A DNA stretch of 64,000 nt from Treponema putidum. GTDB taxonomy: Bacteria > Spirochaetota > Spirochaetia > Treponematales > Treponemataceae. The stretch lies in the NCBI RefSeq assembly GCF_000755145.1, contig NZ_CP009228.1, positions 2,341,694 to 2,405,693 on the forward strand, read 5' to 3'. Within the stretch, counting starts at the first letter, position 1, and each line of letters begins with the position of its first letter. The notes beneath the pieces are model-generated. The model ran no database searches. It saw only the letters and a list, made by a program, of their open reading frames with translations, and was not told the origin of the DNA. Shown piece by piece: positions 1 to 7,974 of the stretch. Position numbers and translations under genes: made by a program.

Positions 1-216
1 TTCCTTAATTTCTTTATCATTAAAAAACTCTTCATAATTTTTATCTTCATTAGATAAACTTCCTGCCATCTCAAAAATAAGTTTAGAAACCGTTATCTTT
101 ATTGTGTTTTGCTCGGAACCGTCAGGCAGACATGTTATATGCTGCACAATATCTATGCAGCCAGTGCAAGTTAAACATAAAATAACAACCAAAACTAAAA
201 TACTAAATTTTTTCAT
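1..216 (-). CDS. Putative lipoprotein, N-terminal part only (runs off the window)
   Basis: Only the first 72 codons are present; the gene runs leftwards off the window. The ATG at 216 is preceded by a reasonable ribosome site (AAGGAA, 5 bases away). The protein starts MKKFSILVLV, has a hydrophobic stretch to about residue 16, and reaches a cysteine in LTCTGC, which fits the relaxed lipobox of spirochaetes. It is probably exported and lipid-anchored. The visible remainder (CIDIVQHITCLPDG onward) is polar and matches no family I recognise. It is read in the same direction as the next gene to its right, 26 bases away, so the two may be co-transcribed. Confidence 0.6.
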   Translation of the reverse strand, partial: MKKFSILVLVVILCLTCTGCIDIVQHITCLPDGSEQNTIKITVSKLIFEMAGSLSNEDKNYEEFFNDKEIKE

Positions 217-242
217 AAAAATTCCTTGTTATTATAATTTAA

Positions 243-737
243 TTATTTACTCTTCTGTTCCAGCTTTTCCGTCAAAATTTTTGATAAGGCCTCGGTATCT
301 ATTCCCTCTTCAATAGTTATACTAAAGCCGTTTTGTAAAAGAAGAGATATTTTTCCGTTGTTCTCAGTCTTCCAAGAATGGATATTATCCCATGTCAAAA
401 AGTCTCCGTAAATAATACCGTTTTCGTAAACACCGGCTGCTTTTGAATACTTAGCCATTATATAAATAAGCATTAGTATACTTAAAAATAAACCGATTAA
501 GCCTACAATTATATTTTTATTTATAGCACTATAAGAAAAAGTTATTGCGGGAAATGCAAAAAGCGCAAGGCTTAGGTTTTGCTTTTTTGATATTTTCCCT
601 TTAAAAGAAATCAATTTATTACCCATCGCTTTTGCCTTACCGGCTATGTGCTTTCCAAAAACTACAGGAATAAAATGAAAGACTATCAACAATATAAAAA
701 ATACAAGATATAAAATAATCAATATGTTTAAGTTCAT
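243..737 (-). CDS. Small membrane protein with a PH-like cytoplasmic tail
   Basis: This 164-residue protein has hydrophobic segments at about residues 3-26, 56-72 and 76-95. A soluble tail follows, beginning GVYENGIIYGDFLTWDNI. That pattern (short Gly-Ile strand, Trp, then Ile/His) is typical of small bacterial PH-like domains attached to membrane helices. The start has a strong ribosome site (GGAGAGAAGG) just before ATG. It is divergent from aspS with 117 bases between them. I do not recognise a specific function. Another short membrane protein with a PH-like tail lies at 30614-31018. Confidence 0.6.
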   Translation of the reverse strand: MNLNILIILYLVFFILLIVFHFIPVVFGKHIAGKAKAMGNKLISFKGKISKKQNLSLALFAFPAITFSYSAINKNIIVGLIGLFLSILMLIYIMAKYSKAAGVYENGIIYGDFLTWDNIHSWKTENNGKISLLLQNGFSITIEEGIDTEALSKILTEKLEQKSK

Positions 738-817
738 TTACCTTCTCTCCAATATTTTCATAATAAACTAAACATAAAATTTTTGCAAGAGTAAAAATCT
801 TTATGATTTTTTCCCTC

Positions 818-846
818 TTGCATAGCTTTTGTATTTTAACTATAAT
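818..846 (+). promoter_or_regulatory. Sigma-70-type promoter of aspS, probably giving a leaderless mRNA
   Basis: TTGCAT at 818-823, a 17-base spacer, then TATAAT at 841-846. The aspS start codon is at 855, only 8 bases after the -10 box, so transcription should begin at or next to the ATG. No Shine-Dalgarno sequence is visible. Confidence 0.75.
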
Positions 847-854
847 ATTCAATT

Positions 855-2627
855 ATGGAAAAAATGCAAAGAACCGTAACCTGCGGCGGCTTAAATAAGG
901 ATTTTGCAGGAAAAACTGTTGTTTTAAACGGCTGGATTCACCGAAAAAGGGATCACGGCGGTATTACTTTTTTAAATTTACGCGACCGTTACGGTTTGAC
1001 TCAGGTGGTTGTGGACGATGATGCAAGCGAAGAATTAAAAGCTCTTGCTATAAGCCTCAAGCAGGAATTCTGTATTGCCGTTGAGGGGCTTGTAAGGCCG
1101 CGCCCCGATTCTATGATAAACAAGGAAATGGCAACGGGAGAAATCGAAGTTAAGGCCTTAAAGATTGAAGTGCTTTCAAAAAGCGAGGTGCTTCCTTTTC
1201 AGATTGACGAAAAAACAAATGCAAACGAGGACTTGCGGCTTAAATATAGGTATTTGGACTTGCGCTCAAAGGCTATGCAGGATCATATTATTTTGCGTTC
1301 AAAATTCGCCTTTGCTGTCCGCGAATTTTTAACTTCAAAAGAATTTTTGGAAATTGAAACCCCGACATTTATTAAGTCCACGCCGGAAGGAGCCCGCGAC
1401 TATCTGGTTCCCTCCCGCCTTTATCCGGGAAAATTCTATGCCCTACCCCAATCTCCACAGATTTATAAGCAGATTTTAATGGTATCGGGCTTTGATAAAT
1501 ATTTTCAGATTGCACGCTGCTACCGCGACGAGGATGCCCGAGGCGACAGACAGCCCGAGTTTACTCAAATCGACCTTGAAATGAGCTTTGCTTCCCGCGA
1601 AGATGTTTTAAGCTTAACCGAAGGGATGATGCAGTATGCTTTTAAAAAGAGCATAAATGTAGACCTTCCGAAAACCTTTGAACGCATAAGCTACGACGAA
1701 GCTATCGATGTTTACGGCACCGATAAGCCCGATCTCCGTTTTGAAATGAAGATGCAGGATGCAGCCTTTATGGCCGAAATCGGAAACTTTGCAGTATTTA
1801 AAGATGCTATTTCTTCAGGCGGAGCCGTCAAGGCCTTGGTTGTAAAAGGACAGGCGGAAGCCTATAGCCGCAAAAAAATTGAAGAGCTTGAAGCCGCAGC
1901 CAAAATATACAAGGCTAAGGGCTTGGCTTGGATTAAGGTAACGGAAGGCGGTGCAAAGCTTGAAGGCGGTATTTCCAAATTCTTTGAAGGAAAGGAAGCG
2001 GAAATTTGCTCAAAACTCGGAGCCGAAAAAGGCGATTTAATTCTTTTTGTAGCCGATAAGTACAAGATTGCCTGTACGGCCTTGGGAGCCGTCAGAAGCA
2101 AGCTCGGAAAAGACTTAGGCCTTTTAAACCCTGCCGAATTTAAATTTGTTTGGATTGTGGACTTCCCCCTCTTTGAATGGAATGAGGAAGAAAACAAATG
2201 GGATCCGGCCCATCACATGTTCTCGGCTCCTCAAGAAAAATATATTGCAACAATGGAAGAAAATCCCGAACCCGTAAAAGGAGACCTCTATGACCTTGTG
2301 CTAAACGGATATGAGGTAGCCTCAGGCTCCATAAGAATTCACAACCCTGAACTTCAAAAGCGTATCTTTAAGATTGTCGGCTTTGATGAAAGCGAAGCTG
2401 AAAAGAAGTTCGGCTTTTTAACCGAAGCCTTTAAATACGGGGCACCTCCCCATGGCGGCATTGCTCCGGGACTTGACCGCATAGTGATGATTATGGCAGG
2501 CGAAACCTCGATAAAAGAAGTAATCGCCTTCCCTAAAAATTCCTTTGCAGTAAGCCCCATGGACGACAGCCCCAGCGAAGTAGACCAAAAGCAGCTGGAT
2601 GAATTGCATTTGGCGATTAAGGAATGA
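855..2627 (+). CDS. aspS: Aspartyl-tRNA synthetase
   Basis: Class II synthetase that charges tRNA-Asp in the cytoplasm. Its 590 residues match the long bacterial form. An OB-fold anticodon-binding domain (about 1-110, with GWIHRKRDHGGITFLNLRD) is followed by the catalytic core with motif 2 (YRDEDARGDRQPEFTQID, about 222-240). Then comes the bacterial GAD insertion, and motif 3 near the end (GIAPGLDRIVMIMAGE). The ATG at 855 is the only sensible start because the promoter lies directly upstream. trpS follows 7 bases after the stop, so the two synthetases are probably co-transcribed. The bacterial type may be discriminating or also charge tRNA-Asn; the sequence alone does not settle this. Confidence 0.97.
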   Translation: MEKMQRTVTCGGLNKDFAGKTVVLNGWIHRKRDHGGITFLNLRDRYGLTQVVVDDDASEELKALAISLKQEFCIAVEGLVRPRPDSMINKEMATGEIEVKALKIEVLSKSEVLPFQIDEKTNANEDLRLKYRYLDLRSKAMQDHIILRSKFAFAVREFLTSKEFLEIETPTFIKSTPEGARDYLVPSRLYPGKFYALPQSPQIYKQILMVSGFDKYFQIARCYRDEDARGDRQPEFTQIDLEMSFASREDVLSLTEGMMQYAFKKSINVDLPKTFERISYDEAIDVYGTDKPDLRFEMKMQDAAFMAEIGNFAVFKDAISSGGAVKALVVKGQAEAYSRKKIEELEAAAKIYKAKGLAWIKVTEGGAKLEGGISKFFEGKEAEICSKLGAEKGDLILFVADKYKIACTALGAVRSKLGKDLGLLNPAEFKFVWIVDFPLFEWNEEENKWDPAHHMFSAPQEKYIATMEENPEPVKGDLYDLVLNGYEVASGSIRIHNPELQKRIFKIVGFDESEAEKKFGFLTEAFKYGAPPHGGIAPGLDRIVMIMAGETSIKEVIAFPKNSFAVSPMDDSPSEVDQKQLDELHLAIKE

Positions 2628-2634
2628 GGCTTAA

Positions 2635-3729
2635 ATGAAAAACATTATTTTGACCGGGGATAGACCCACAGGAAAACTTCATATAGGGCATTATGTAGGT
2701 TCCTTAAAAAACAGGGTTGCCTTGCAGAACTCCGGTAAATACGACGAAATCTATATTATGATTGCCGATGCGCAGGCTGCAACCGACAACTCGGATAATC
2801 TTGAAAAAGTGCGCTCAAGCGTTATCGAAGTGGCTTTGGATTATCTTGCCTGCGGAATAGACCCTCAAAAATCGACAATCCTCGTGCAGACTCAAATCCC
2901 CGAGCTTTGCGAGCTTACCTTTTATTATATGAATCTTGTTACATTAGCACGCCTAGAACGGAACCCTACGGTCAAAAATGAGATTAAGCTGAGAGGCTTT
3001 AACACAGGTGCCAACGCCGGCGGAAACACCGGTGTTCACACCGGTATACCTGTAGGGTTTTTAACCTACCCTATAAGTCAGGCAGCCGATATTACGGCCT
3101 TTTTAGCAAATACCGTTCCCGTGGGTGAAGACCAAATGCCCATGATTGAGCAAACGCGCGAGATTGTCCGCTCCTTTAATTCTCTTTACGGGGAAACCTT
3201 GGTCGAACCTAACGCAATTTTACCTTCAAACAAAACCTGCGGCCGTCTTCCCGGAACCGACGGAAAAGCCAAGATGAGTAAATCCCTCGGTAACTGTATT
3301 TATATTTCGGACAGCCCCGAAGAAATCAAAAAGAAGGTAATGGGAATGTTTACAGACCCGAATCACCTCCGTGTTGAAGACCCTGGGAAGGTTGAGGGAA
3401 ATCCTGTATTTACCTATCTTGACGCCTTTGCCCGAAATGAGCACTTCCCTGAGTTTTGGAATGATTATTCGTGTTTGGATGAGGTTAAGGATCATTACCG
3501 AAAAGGCGGTCTAGGCGATGTTAAAATTAAAAAATTCTTAAATAATATCTTACAAGAAGAATTTGCTCCAATCAGGGCAAAACGGGAAGCCTTTCAAAAA
3601 GACTTACCTTCCGTTTATCAAATCCTGATTGAAGGCACTAAAAAAGCAAGAGAAAAAGCCTCATCTACAACTCACTCGGTACGCTCTGCAATGAAAATAA
3701 ACTATTTTGAGGGAATGATTAAAAATTGA
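2635..3729 (+). CDS. trpS: Tryptophanyl-tRNA synthetase
   Basis: Class I synthetase that charges tRNA-Trp. The HIGH signature appears as [10 protein letters not shown] near residue 15 and the KMSKS loop as AKMSKSLGN near residue 216. The protein has 364 residues, slightly longer than the roughly 330 usual for bacterial TrpS. A glycine- and asparagine-rich stretch near residue 120 ([17 protein letters not shown]) is part of the excess and looks like a lineage-specific loop. It starts 7 bases after aspS and probably shares its promoter. Confidence 0.96.
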   Translation: MKNIILTGDRPTGKLHIGHYVGSLKNRVALQNSGKYDEIYIMIADAQAATDNSDNLEKVRSSVIEVALDYLACGIDPQKSTILVQTQIPELCELTFYYMNLVTLARLERNPTVKNEIKLRGFNTGANAGGNTGVHTGIPVGFLTYPISQAADITAFLANTVPVGEDQMPMIEQTREIVRSFNSLYGETLVEPNAILPSNKTCGRLPGTDGKAKMSKSLGNCIYISDSPEEIKKKVMGMFTDPNHLRVEDPGKVEGNPVFTYLDAFARNEHFPEFWNDYSCLDEVKDHYRKGGLGDVKIKKFLNNILQEEFAPIRAKREAFQKDLPSVYQILIEGTKKAREKASSTTHSVRSAMKINYFEGMIKN

Positions 3730-3747
3730 TAAAACTCCATTTTACCC

Positions 3748-3776
3748 TTGAATTTTATGTGTATGTATGATAATAT
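3748..3776 (+). promoter_or_regulatory. Promoter of the cheW gene
   Basis: TTGAAT at 3748-3753, a 17-base spacer, then TAATAT at 3771-3776, about 27 bases before the cheW start and upstream of a GGAGG ribosome site. Confidence 0.55.
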
Positions 3777-3803
3777 CTTAGAATATTGGAGGAAGGAAAC
3801 TAT

Positions 3804-4310
3804 ATGGCAAATGCAGGAGGCCTTAACAAAAAGGCCAAGGTTGAAAATGATGACCTTTTAAAATTAGTTACATTCCAACTTGGAGAAGAACTATACGGCG
3901 TAGAGATTATGGATGTTGACCAAATAGTCAGGGTTCAAGATGTAAGGCCTATTCCTAATGCTCCGTATTATGTTGAAGGAATTTTTAACCTACGAAGTGA
4001 AATCATTCCGGTAATAAGTCTTCACAAGAGGTTTCACATAAAAAAGGCCTCTTTGGATGAAGGGGATGAATTTTTGGGCGGCTTTATAATCATAAAGGTC
4101 GAAAACAACAAGATAGGTATTATAATTGATAGAGTAGCCCGTGTTGTTGACGTAAAAAAAGAAGAAATACAGCCTCCGCCCCAGATGATTGCAGGTATCG
4201 GAGCCGAATACATTAACGGCGTTGTCCGCCGTGATCCGGGCTATTTAATAATCTTGGATATTCACAGGCTCTTTAATCCAAAAGAATTACAAAAGATTAC
4301 GAATCTATAA
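3804..4310 (+). CDS. cheW: CheW-type chemotaxis coupling protein
   Basis: Cytoplasmic adaptor that couples chemoreceptors to the CheA kinase. After a polar leader of about 20 residues, one CheW domain fills the protein (LVTFQLGEELYGVEIMDVDQI, then GIFNLRSEIIPVISLHKRF and GIIIDRVARVVDV). The open frame extends upstream to a TTG at 3786, but that TTG lies in the GGAGGAAGG ribosome site, so the ATG at 3804 is the likely start. No cheA, receptor or cheY lies nearby, so this is probably an additional CheW outside the main chemotaxis operon. The next gene begins 5 bases after the stop. Confidence 0.92.
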   Translation: MANAGGLNKKAKVENDDLLKLVTFQLGEELYGVEIMDVDQIVRVQDVRPIPNAPYYVEGIFNLRSEIIPVISLHKRFHIKKASLDEGDEFLGGFIIIKVENNKIGIIIDRVARVVDVKKEEIQPPPQMIAGIGAEYINGVVRRDPGYLIILDIHRLFNPKELQKITNL

Positions 4311-4315
4311 AAATT

Positions 4316-5353
4316 ATGAAAATACCCGTTTACAGTTCCACTATAAGACGTTCCGAAATGGATGCTGTTCTTACATGTATGGTCGAGGAAAAAATAGGCC
4401 CCGGCGAGATGAACCAAAAACTTATCAAGCAGGTTTGCGAAGTCTTTCAAACATCCGGAGCCGCTGCGTTTAGAAGCCCGGCCATAGCTTTAAACTATGC
4501 TTTAAAAGCCTTAAACCTTGAAAATGGAGCACCGGTTATTATCTCAAGCCTTGCCCCCTCTTGGCAATATGTAGAATTAAACCGCCAAGGGTATAAACCG
4601 ATTGTGCTTGATGTAGAAGCCGATTCCGTTTTTCCTTCCTTTGAGAGCATTGAAAATGCGGTTCAAGCCGGCGGCAGAGTTCTTGTCCTACATGAAACAT
4701 TGGGCTTTTTACCCGATATCGAAAAGATATTAAGCTTAAACATTCCCGTAATAGAGGATATTTCTCAAAGTGCAGGAGCTGCCTACAAGGAAAAATATGC
4801 CGGCAGTATGGGAGTCTTTTCGATTTTGGGACTGGAAGAAAAGGATATTCTGACAGGAGGAGGCGGAGCTGTCTTACTTGCTCCCGAAAGGCGGAATGCA
4901 ATAGTTTTAAAAAAACTTTATGACGAATCCCCTCTTACGGACCAATTGCCCGACATAAATGCTTCCTTGGCCTTTGTCCAGCTAAAACAGATGTCAAAAA
5001 ATATGGAGCAGCGCAAGGAAATGCACGAGTCCTATATCCGCTCTTTGATGCAGGGGAAACATAAAACGATAGCTCAAAAAGAAGACACGGTAAATCCGGT
5101 TTATTCTTTTCCGGTTATTTTAAATTCGGGAGTTTCGGATATACAAAAATATGCAGCAAAAAAGGACATAGACATAGAGCTTGCTTTTAAAAATTCTACC
5201 GTCGAATACCTAAAAGAAAGTAAAGAAAGCTTTATAAATGCATCATCTCTTTTACTAAGATGTGTTCTTTTTCCTCTTTATCCGCGATTGGGTGCAAAAA
5301 AAATCGGCAGAGATTGCAAGGGTTTTAGCTACCCTTCCCTAATTTTTAGTTAA
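4316..5353 (+). CDS. DegT/DnrJ/EryC1-family PLP aminotransferase
   Basis: This 345-residue protein has the fold-type I PLP pattern of sugar aminotransferases. There is an N-terminal PVYSS.IRRSEMDAV segment, a cofactor Asp region (IPVIEDISQSAGA, near residue 145), and a lysine in EEKDILTGGGGAVLL near residue 178. That lysine aligns with the Schiff-base lysine of the family (K followed four residues later by the glycine cluster). Such enzymes usually aminate nucleotide-linked keto-sugars for surface glycans. No other sugar gene is adjacent; it sits 5 bases after cheW, so the substrate cannot be inferred. The C-terminal third is divergent. Confidence 0.8.
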   Translation: MKIPVYSSTIRRSEMDAVLTCMVEEKIGPGEMNQKLIKQVCEVFQTSGAAAFRSPAIALNYALKALNLENGAPVIISSLAPSWQYVELNRQGYKPIVLDVEADSVFPSFESIENAVQAGGRVLVLHETLGFLPDIEKILSLNIPVIEDISQSAGAAYKEKYAGSMGVFSILGLEEKDILTGGGGAVLLAPERRNAIVLKKLYDESPLTDQLPDINASLAFVQLKQMSKNMEQRKEMHESYIRSLMQGKHKTIAQKEDTVNPVYSFPVILNSGVSDIQKYAAKKDIDIELAFKNSTVEYLKESKESFINASSLLLRCVLFPLYPRLGAKKIGRDCKGFSYPSLIFS

Positions 5354-5381
5354 ACTTGAGTCTTTTTAAGGAAGATGAATT

Positions 5382-6236
5382 TTGAAAAAAGCCCTTATAG
5401 TTTTAAGTATTGAAAAACCGAATGCAAAAAATATTTGTAAAGAAATCGAAACTTTTTTATCGGCAAAGGGAGTCGATTCTTTTGTATATAAATATGACGG
5501 AATCTCCCATTCTCCCGAATTAAATGAAGACTATGATCTTGCAATAAGCCTTGGCGGAGACGGTACGGTTTTATTTACTGCCCGTTATAGTGCTCCGCGG
5601 CATATCCCCGTTTTTCCGATAAATTTAGGGCGCTTCGGCTTTATAGCAAATATCGAACCTAAAGAATGGGAAGATGAACTTTTACACCTCTTAAACGGAA
5701 AACAAGCCTTACATAAAAGAATGCTTCTTTCAGCTTCAATAAAGCGGAAAGATAAAGAAATTGTAAAATATGAAGCCTTAAACGATATTGTAGTTTCCGG
5801 TTCGGGCATAGCAAAGCTGATAAACTTGGATATTTCGTTTAACGGAATTTCTTTCGGTATTTTTAGAGCTGATGGGGTGATTGTTTCCACTCCTACAGGT
5901 TCAACTGCCTACTCGGCAGCCTCAGGCGGGCCGATTTTGGATCCCGATGTTTCGGCCTTTGTTTTAACTCCTATTTCTCCCTTTTCGTTATCGAACCGCC
6001 CCTTGGTTCTTCCGTCATCGGGTCAAATGAAGATAAAAATTCTTCCTGCAAGAGTGAAAGATATTATAGTTTCAATTGACGGACAGGAAATGGTTTCTTT
6101 AAAAGAAAGCGATGAGGTTATAATAAGCGAATCTCCAAATAAGGTAAAAATGGCAGGCTGCTCTCCAGATAATTTTTACAAGGCCCTTAGGTCAAAGCTC
6201 GGCTGGTCGGGTTCTTCCTCGCCTAAATTAAATTGA
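5382..6236 (+). CDS. nadK: NAD kinase
   Basis: Phosphorylates NAD to NADP, using ATP or polyphosphate. Family signatures are present: ISLGGDGTVLFTARY near residue 54 (the GGDG motif), INLGRFGFIA, an NDI segment near residue 130, and TPTGSTAYSAASGGPI near residue 172. The length of 284 residues is normal. The start is a TTG at 5382 with AAGGAAG about 7 bases upstream; the first internal ATG would be far too late. It follows the aminotransferase gene by 28 bases and may be in the same transcript. Confidence 0.94.
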   Translation: MKKALIVLSIEKPNAKNICKEIETFLSAKGVDSFVYKYDGISHSPELNEDYDLAISLGGDGTVLFTARYSAPRHIPVFPINLGRFGFIANIEPKEWEDELLHLLNGKQALHKRMLLSASIKRKDKEIVKYEALNDIVVSGSGIAKLINLDISFNGISFGIFRADGVIVSTPTGSTAYSAASGGPILDPDVSAFVLTPISPFSLSNRPLVLPSSGQMKIKILPARVKDIIVSIDGQEMVSLKESDEVIISESPNKVKMAGCSPDNFYKALRSKLGWSGSSSPKLN

Positions 6237-6268
6237 TGCATAAAATTTTGACACAAAAATTGAATTGA

Positions 6269-6297
6269 TTGACATTTTATTCCCTTTATTGTATTAT
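6269..6297 (+). promoter_or_regulatory. Promoter of the ABC-F gene, probably leaderless
   Basis: TTGACA at 6269-6274, a 17-base spacer, then TATTAT at 6292-6297. The ATG follows 8 bases later at 6306 with no ribosome site, the same geometry as aspS. Confidence 0.7.
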
Positions 6298-6305
6298 TGT
6301 AGTTT

Positions 6306-7958
6306 ATGATTACAGTAAGCGATTTAAGTTTAAAGTTCGGCGACAGGCCTCTTTTTAAAGATGTCAATTTAAAATTTACAAAAGGCAACTGCTACGGAAT
6401 TATCGGTGCAAACGGAGCCGGAAAGTCCACTTTTTTAAAAGTGCTTTCGGGAGAATTGGAACACGATTCCGGTGAGTTCAGTATTACCCCCGGCGAGAGA
6501 ATGGCTGTTTTAAGGCAGGATCACTTTGCCTTTGACGAATACAGTGTAAAAGACACGGTTTTTATGGGCTATCCTAAGCTCTACAATATTAGAAATGAAA
6601 GAGAAGCCATTTATGCAAAAGAGAATTTTAGCGAAGAAGACGGAATAAGGGCTTCGGAGCTGGAGGCGGAATTTGCCGATTTAAACGGCTGGGAAGCTGA
6701 AAATCAAATAGAGCAAATTCTTTCAGGTTTAGGCCTTGACGAAAACTATCATGACAGAATGATGAGCGAACTTGATGAGGGGCAGAAGGTAAGGGTTTTG
6801 CTGGCTCAGGCTATCTTCGGAACTCCCGATATTCTTCTTTTGGACGAACCGACAAACGGTTTAGACCTTGAATCCATAGCATGGCTTGAAGAGTTTTTAA
6901 TAGACTTTCCCAATATTATAATTGTTGTTTCTCACGACAGACATTTTTTAAATACGGTTTGTACCCATGTTTGCGACATTGACTACGGCAAAATCCGCAT
7001 GTATTCTGGTAACTACGATTTCTGGTACCAGATGAGCAGGATTATGCAAAGGCAGGCTAAGGACCAACAAAAAAAGAGAGAGGAGAAAATGAAGGATTTG
7101 AGGGAGTTTATCTTACGTTTTGCCTCAAATGCTGCAAAGAGCCGTCAGGCAACCAGCCGAAAAAAAGTTTATGATAAACTGGCCTTAGAAGAAATTGAAG
7201 TTACAAGCCGCAAATTCCCTTATGTTCATTTTAAACCCAATAGGGAAATCGGAAACAATGTTGTCCGCACCGAAAAAATCTCTTATAAAACGCCCGACAC
7301 GGCCGAAGAAAAAGGAATTCAGCTTTTAAGCGATTTTTCGTTTACGGTAAACAGAACCGATAAGATAGCCTTTGTAGGTCAAGAGCATAATTCAAAAACC
7401 GCCCTCTTCGATATTTTAACCGGAAAATTAAGCCCCGATTCGGGAGATGTTTACTGGGGACAGACAGTATCCTATGCATATCTTAATAAGGACAATTCCG
7501 AGTACTTTAATAACGATTTAAATATTACCGAATGGCTTAAACAATATTCCCCCGACCAAGATGATGCCTATGTAAGAGGCTTTTTAGGCCGAATGCTTTT
7601 TTCGGGTGATGAGTCCTTAAAGCCCGTAAATGTTCTATCCGGAGGCGAAAAGGTGCGCTGTATATTGAGTAAGCTCATGCTTTCGGGAGCAAATGTTTTA
7701 ATATTGGATGAGCCGACAAACCATCTCGATCTTGAAGCTATCACGAGCTTAAACGATGCCCTTGTAGAATTCCCCGGTGTTATTCTTTTTAACTCTCACG
7801 ACCATGAATTTATTTCTTCAATTGCAAATAGAATTATCGAAATTACCCCCAACGGCGTAATCGACAGGATGATGAATTTTGACGACTATATAAAAGACGA
7901 GCACGTCAAAAAACTGCGTGAAGAACTATACGGCAACACCAAAAAGATGCAGATTTAA
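6306..7958 (+). CDS. ABC-F family ATPase (translation-associated, no membrane domain)
   Basis: Two ABC ATPase domains in one soluble chain of 550 residues, the layout of ABC-F proteins that act on the ribosome. Domain 1 has Walker A GANGAGKST near residue 36, signature LDEGQK near 160, and Walker B ILLLDEPTNGLD. The charged linker (about 245-300) is rich in Lys, Arg and Gln, as expected. Domain 2 has signature LSGGEK and Walker B DEPTNHLD, but its Walker A reads GQEHNSKTA, lacking the second glycine. From memory, degenerate second P-loops occur in the YkpA/YbiT branch, so this is probably the native state. Resistance to ribosome-targeting antibiotics is possible but not shown. Confidence 0.9.
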   Translation: MITVSDLSLKFGDRPLFKDVNLKFTKGNCYGIIGANGAGKSTFLKVLSGELEHDSGEFSITPGERMAVLRQDHFAFDEYSVKDTVFMGYPKLYNIRNEREAIYAKENFSEEDGIRASELEAEFADLNGWEAENQIEQILSGLGLDENYHDRMMSELDEGQKVRVLLAQAIFGTPDILLLDEPTNGLDLESIAWLEEFLIDFPNIIIVVSHDRHFLNTVCTHVCDIDYGKIRMYSGNYDFWYQMSRIMQRQAKDQQKKREEKMKDLREFILRFASNAAKSRQATSRKKVYDKLALEEIEVTSRKFPYVHFKPNREIGNNVVRTEKISYKTPDTAEEKGIQLLSDFSFTVNRTDKIAFVGQEHNSKTALFDILTGKLSPDSGDVYWGQTVSYAYLNKDNSEYFNNDLNITEWLKQYSPDQDDAYVRGFLGRMLFSGDESLKPVNVLSGGEKVRCILSKLMLSGANVLILDEPTNHLDLEAITSLNDALVEFPGVILFNSHDHEFISSIANRIIEITPNGVIDRMMNFDDYIKDEHVKKLREELYGNTKKMQI

Positions 7959-7966
7959 AAATCTGT
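7951..7966. terminator. Possible bidirectional terminator between convergent genes
   Basis: A 7-base perfect inverted repeat (CAGATTT, AA, AAATCTG) overlaps the ABC-F stop codon and sits 9 bases before the end of the convergent hydrogenase gene. The stem is short and AT-rich, so confidence is low. Confidence 0.35.
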
Positions 7967-7974
7967 TCTATAAA

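Noticed and set aside
1862-2197. Antisense reading frames inside aspS, hydrogenase, polA and other genes
   Set aside because: They mirror the codon pattern of the real genes, lack ribosome sites and encode low-complexity sequences.
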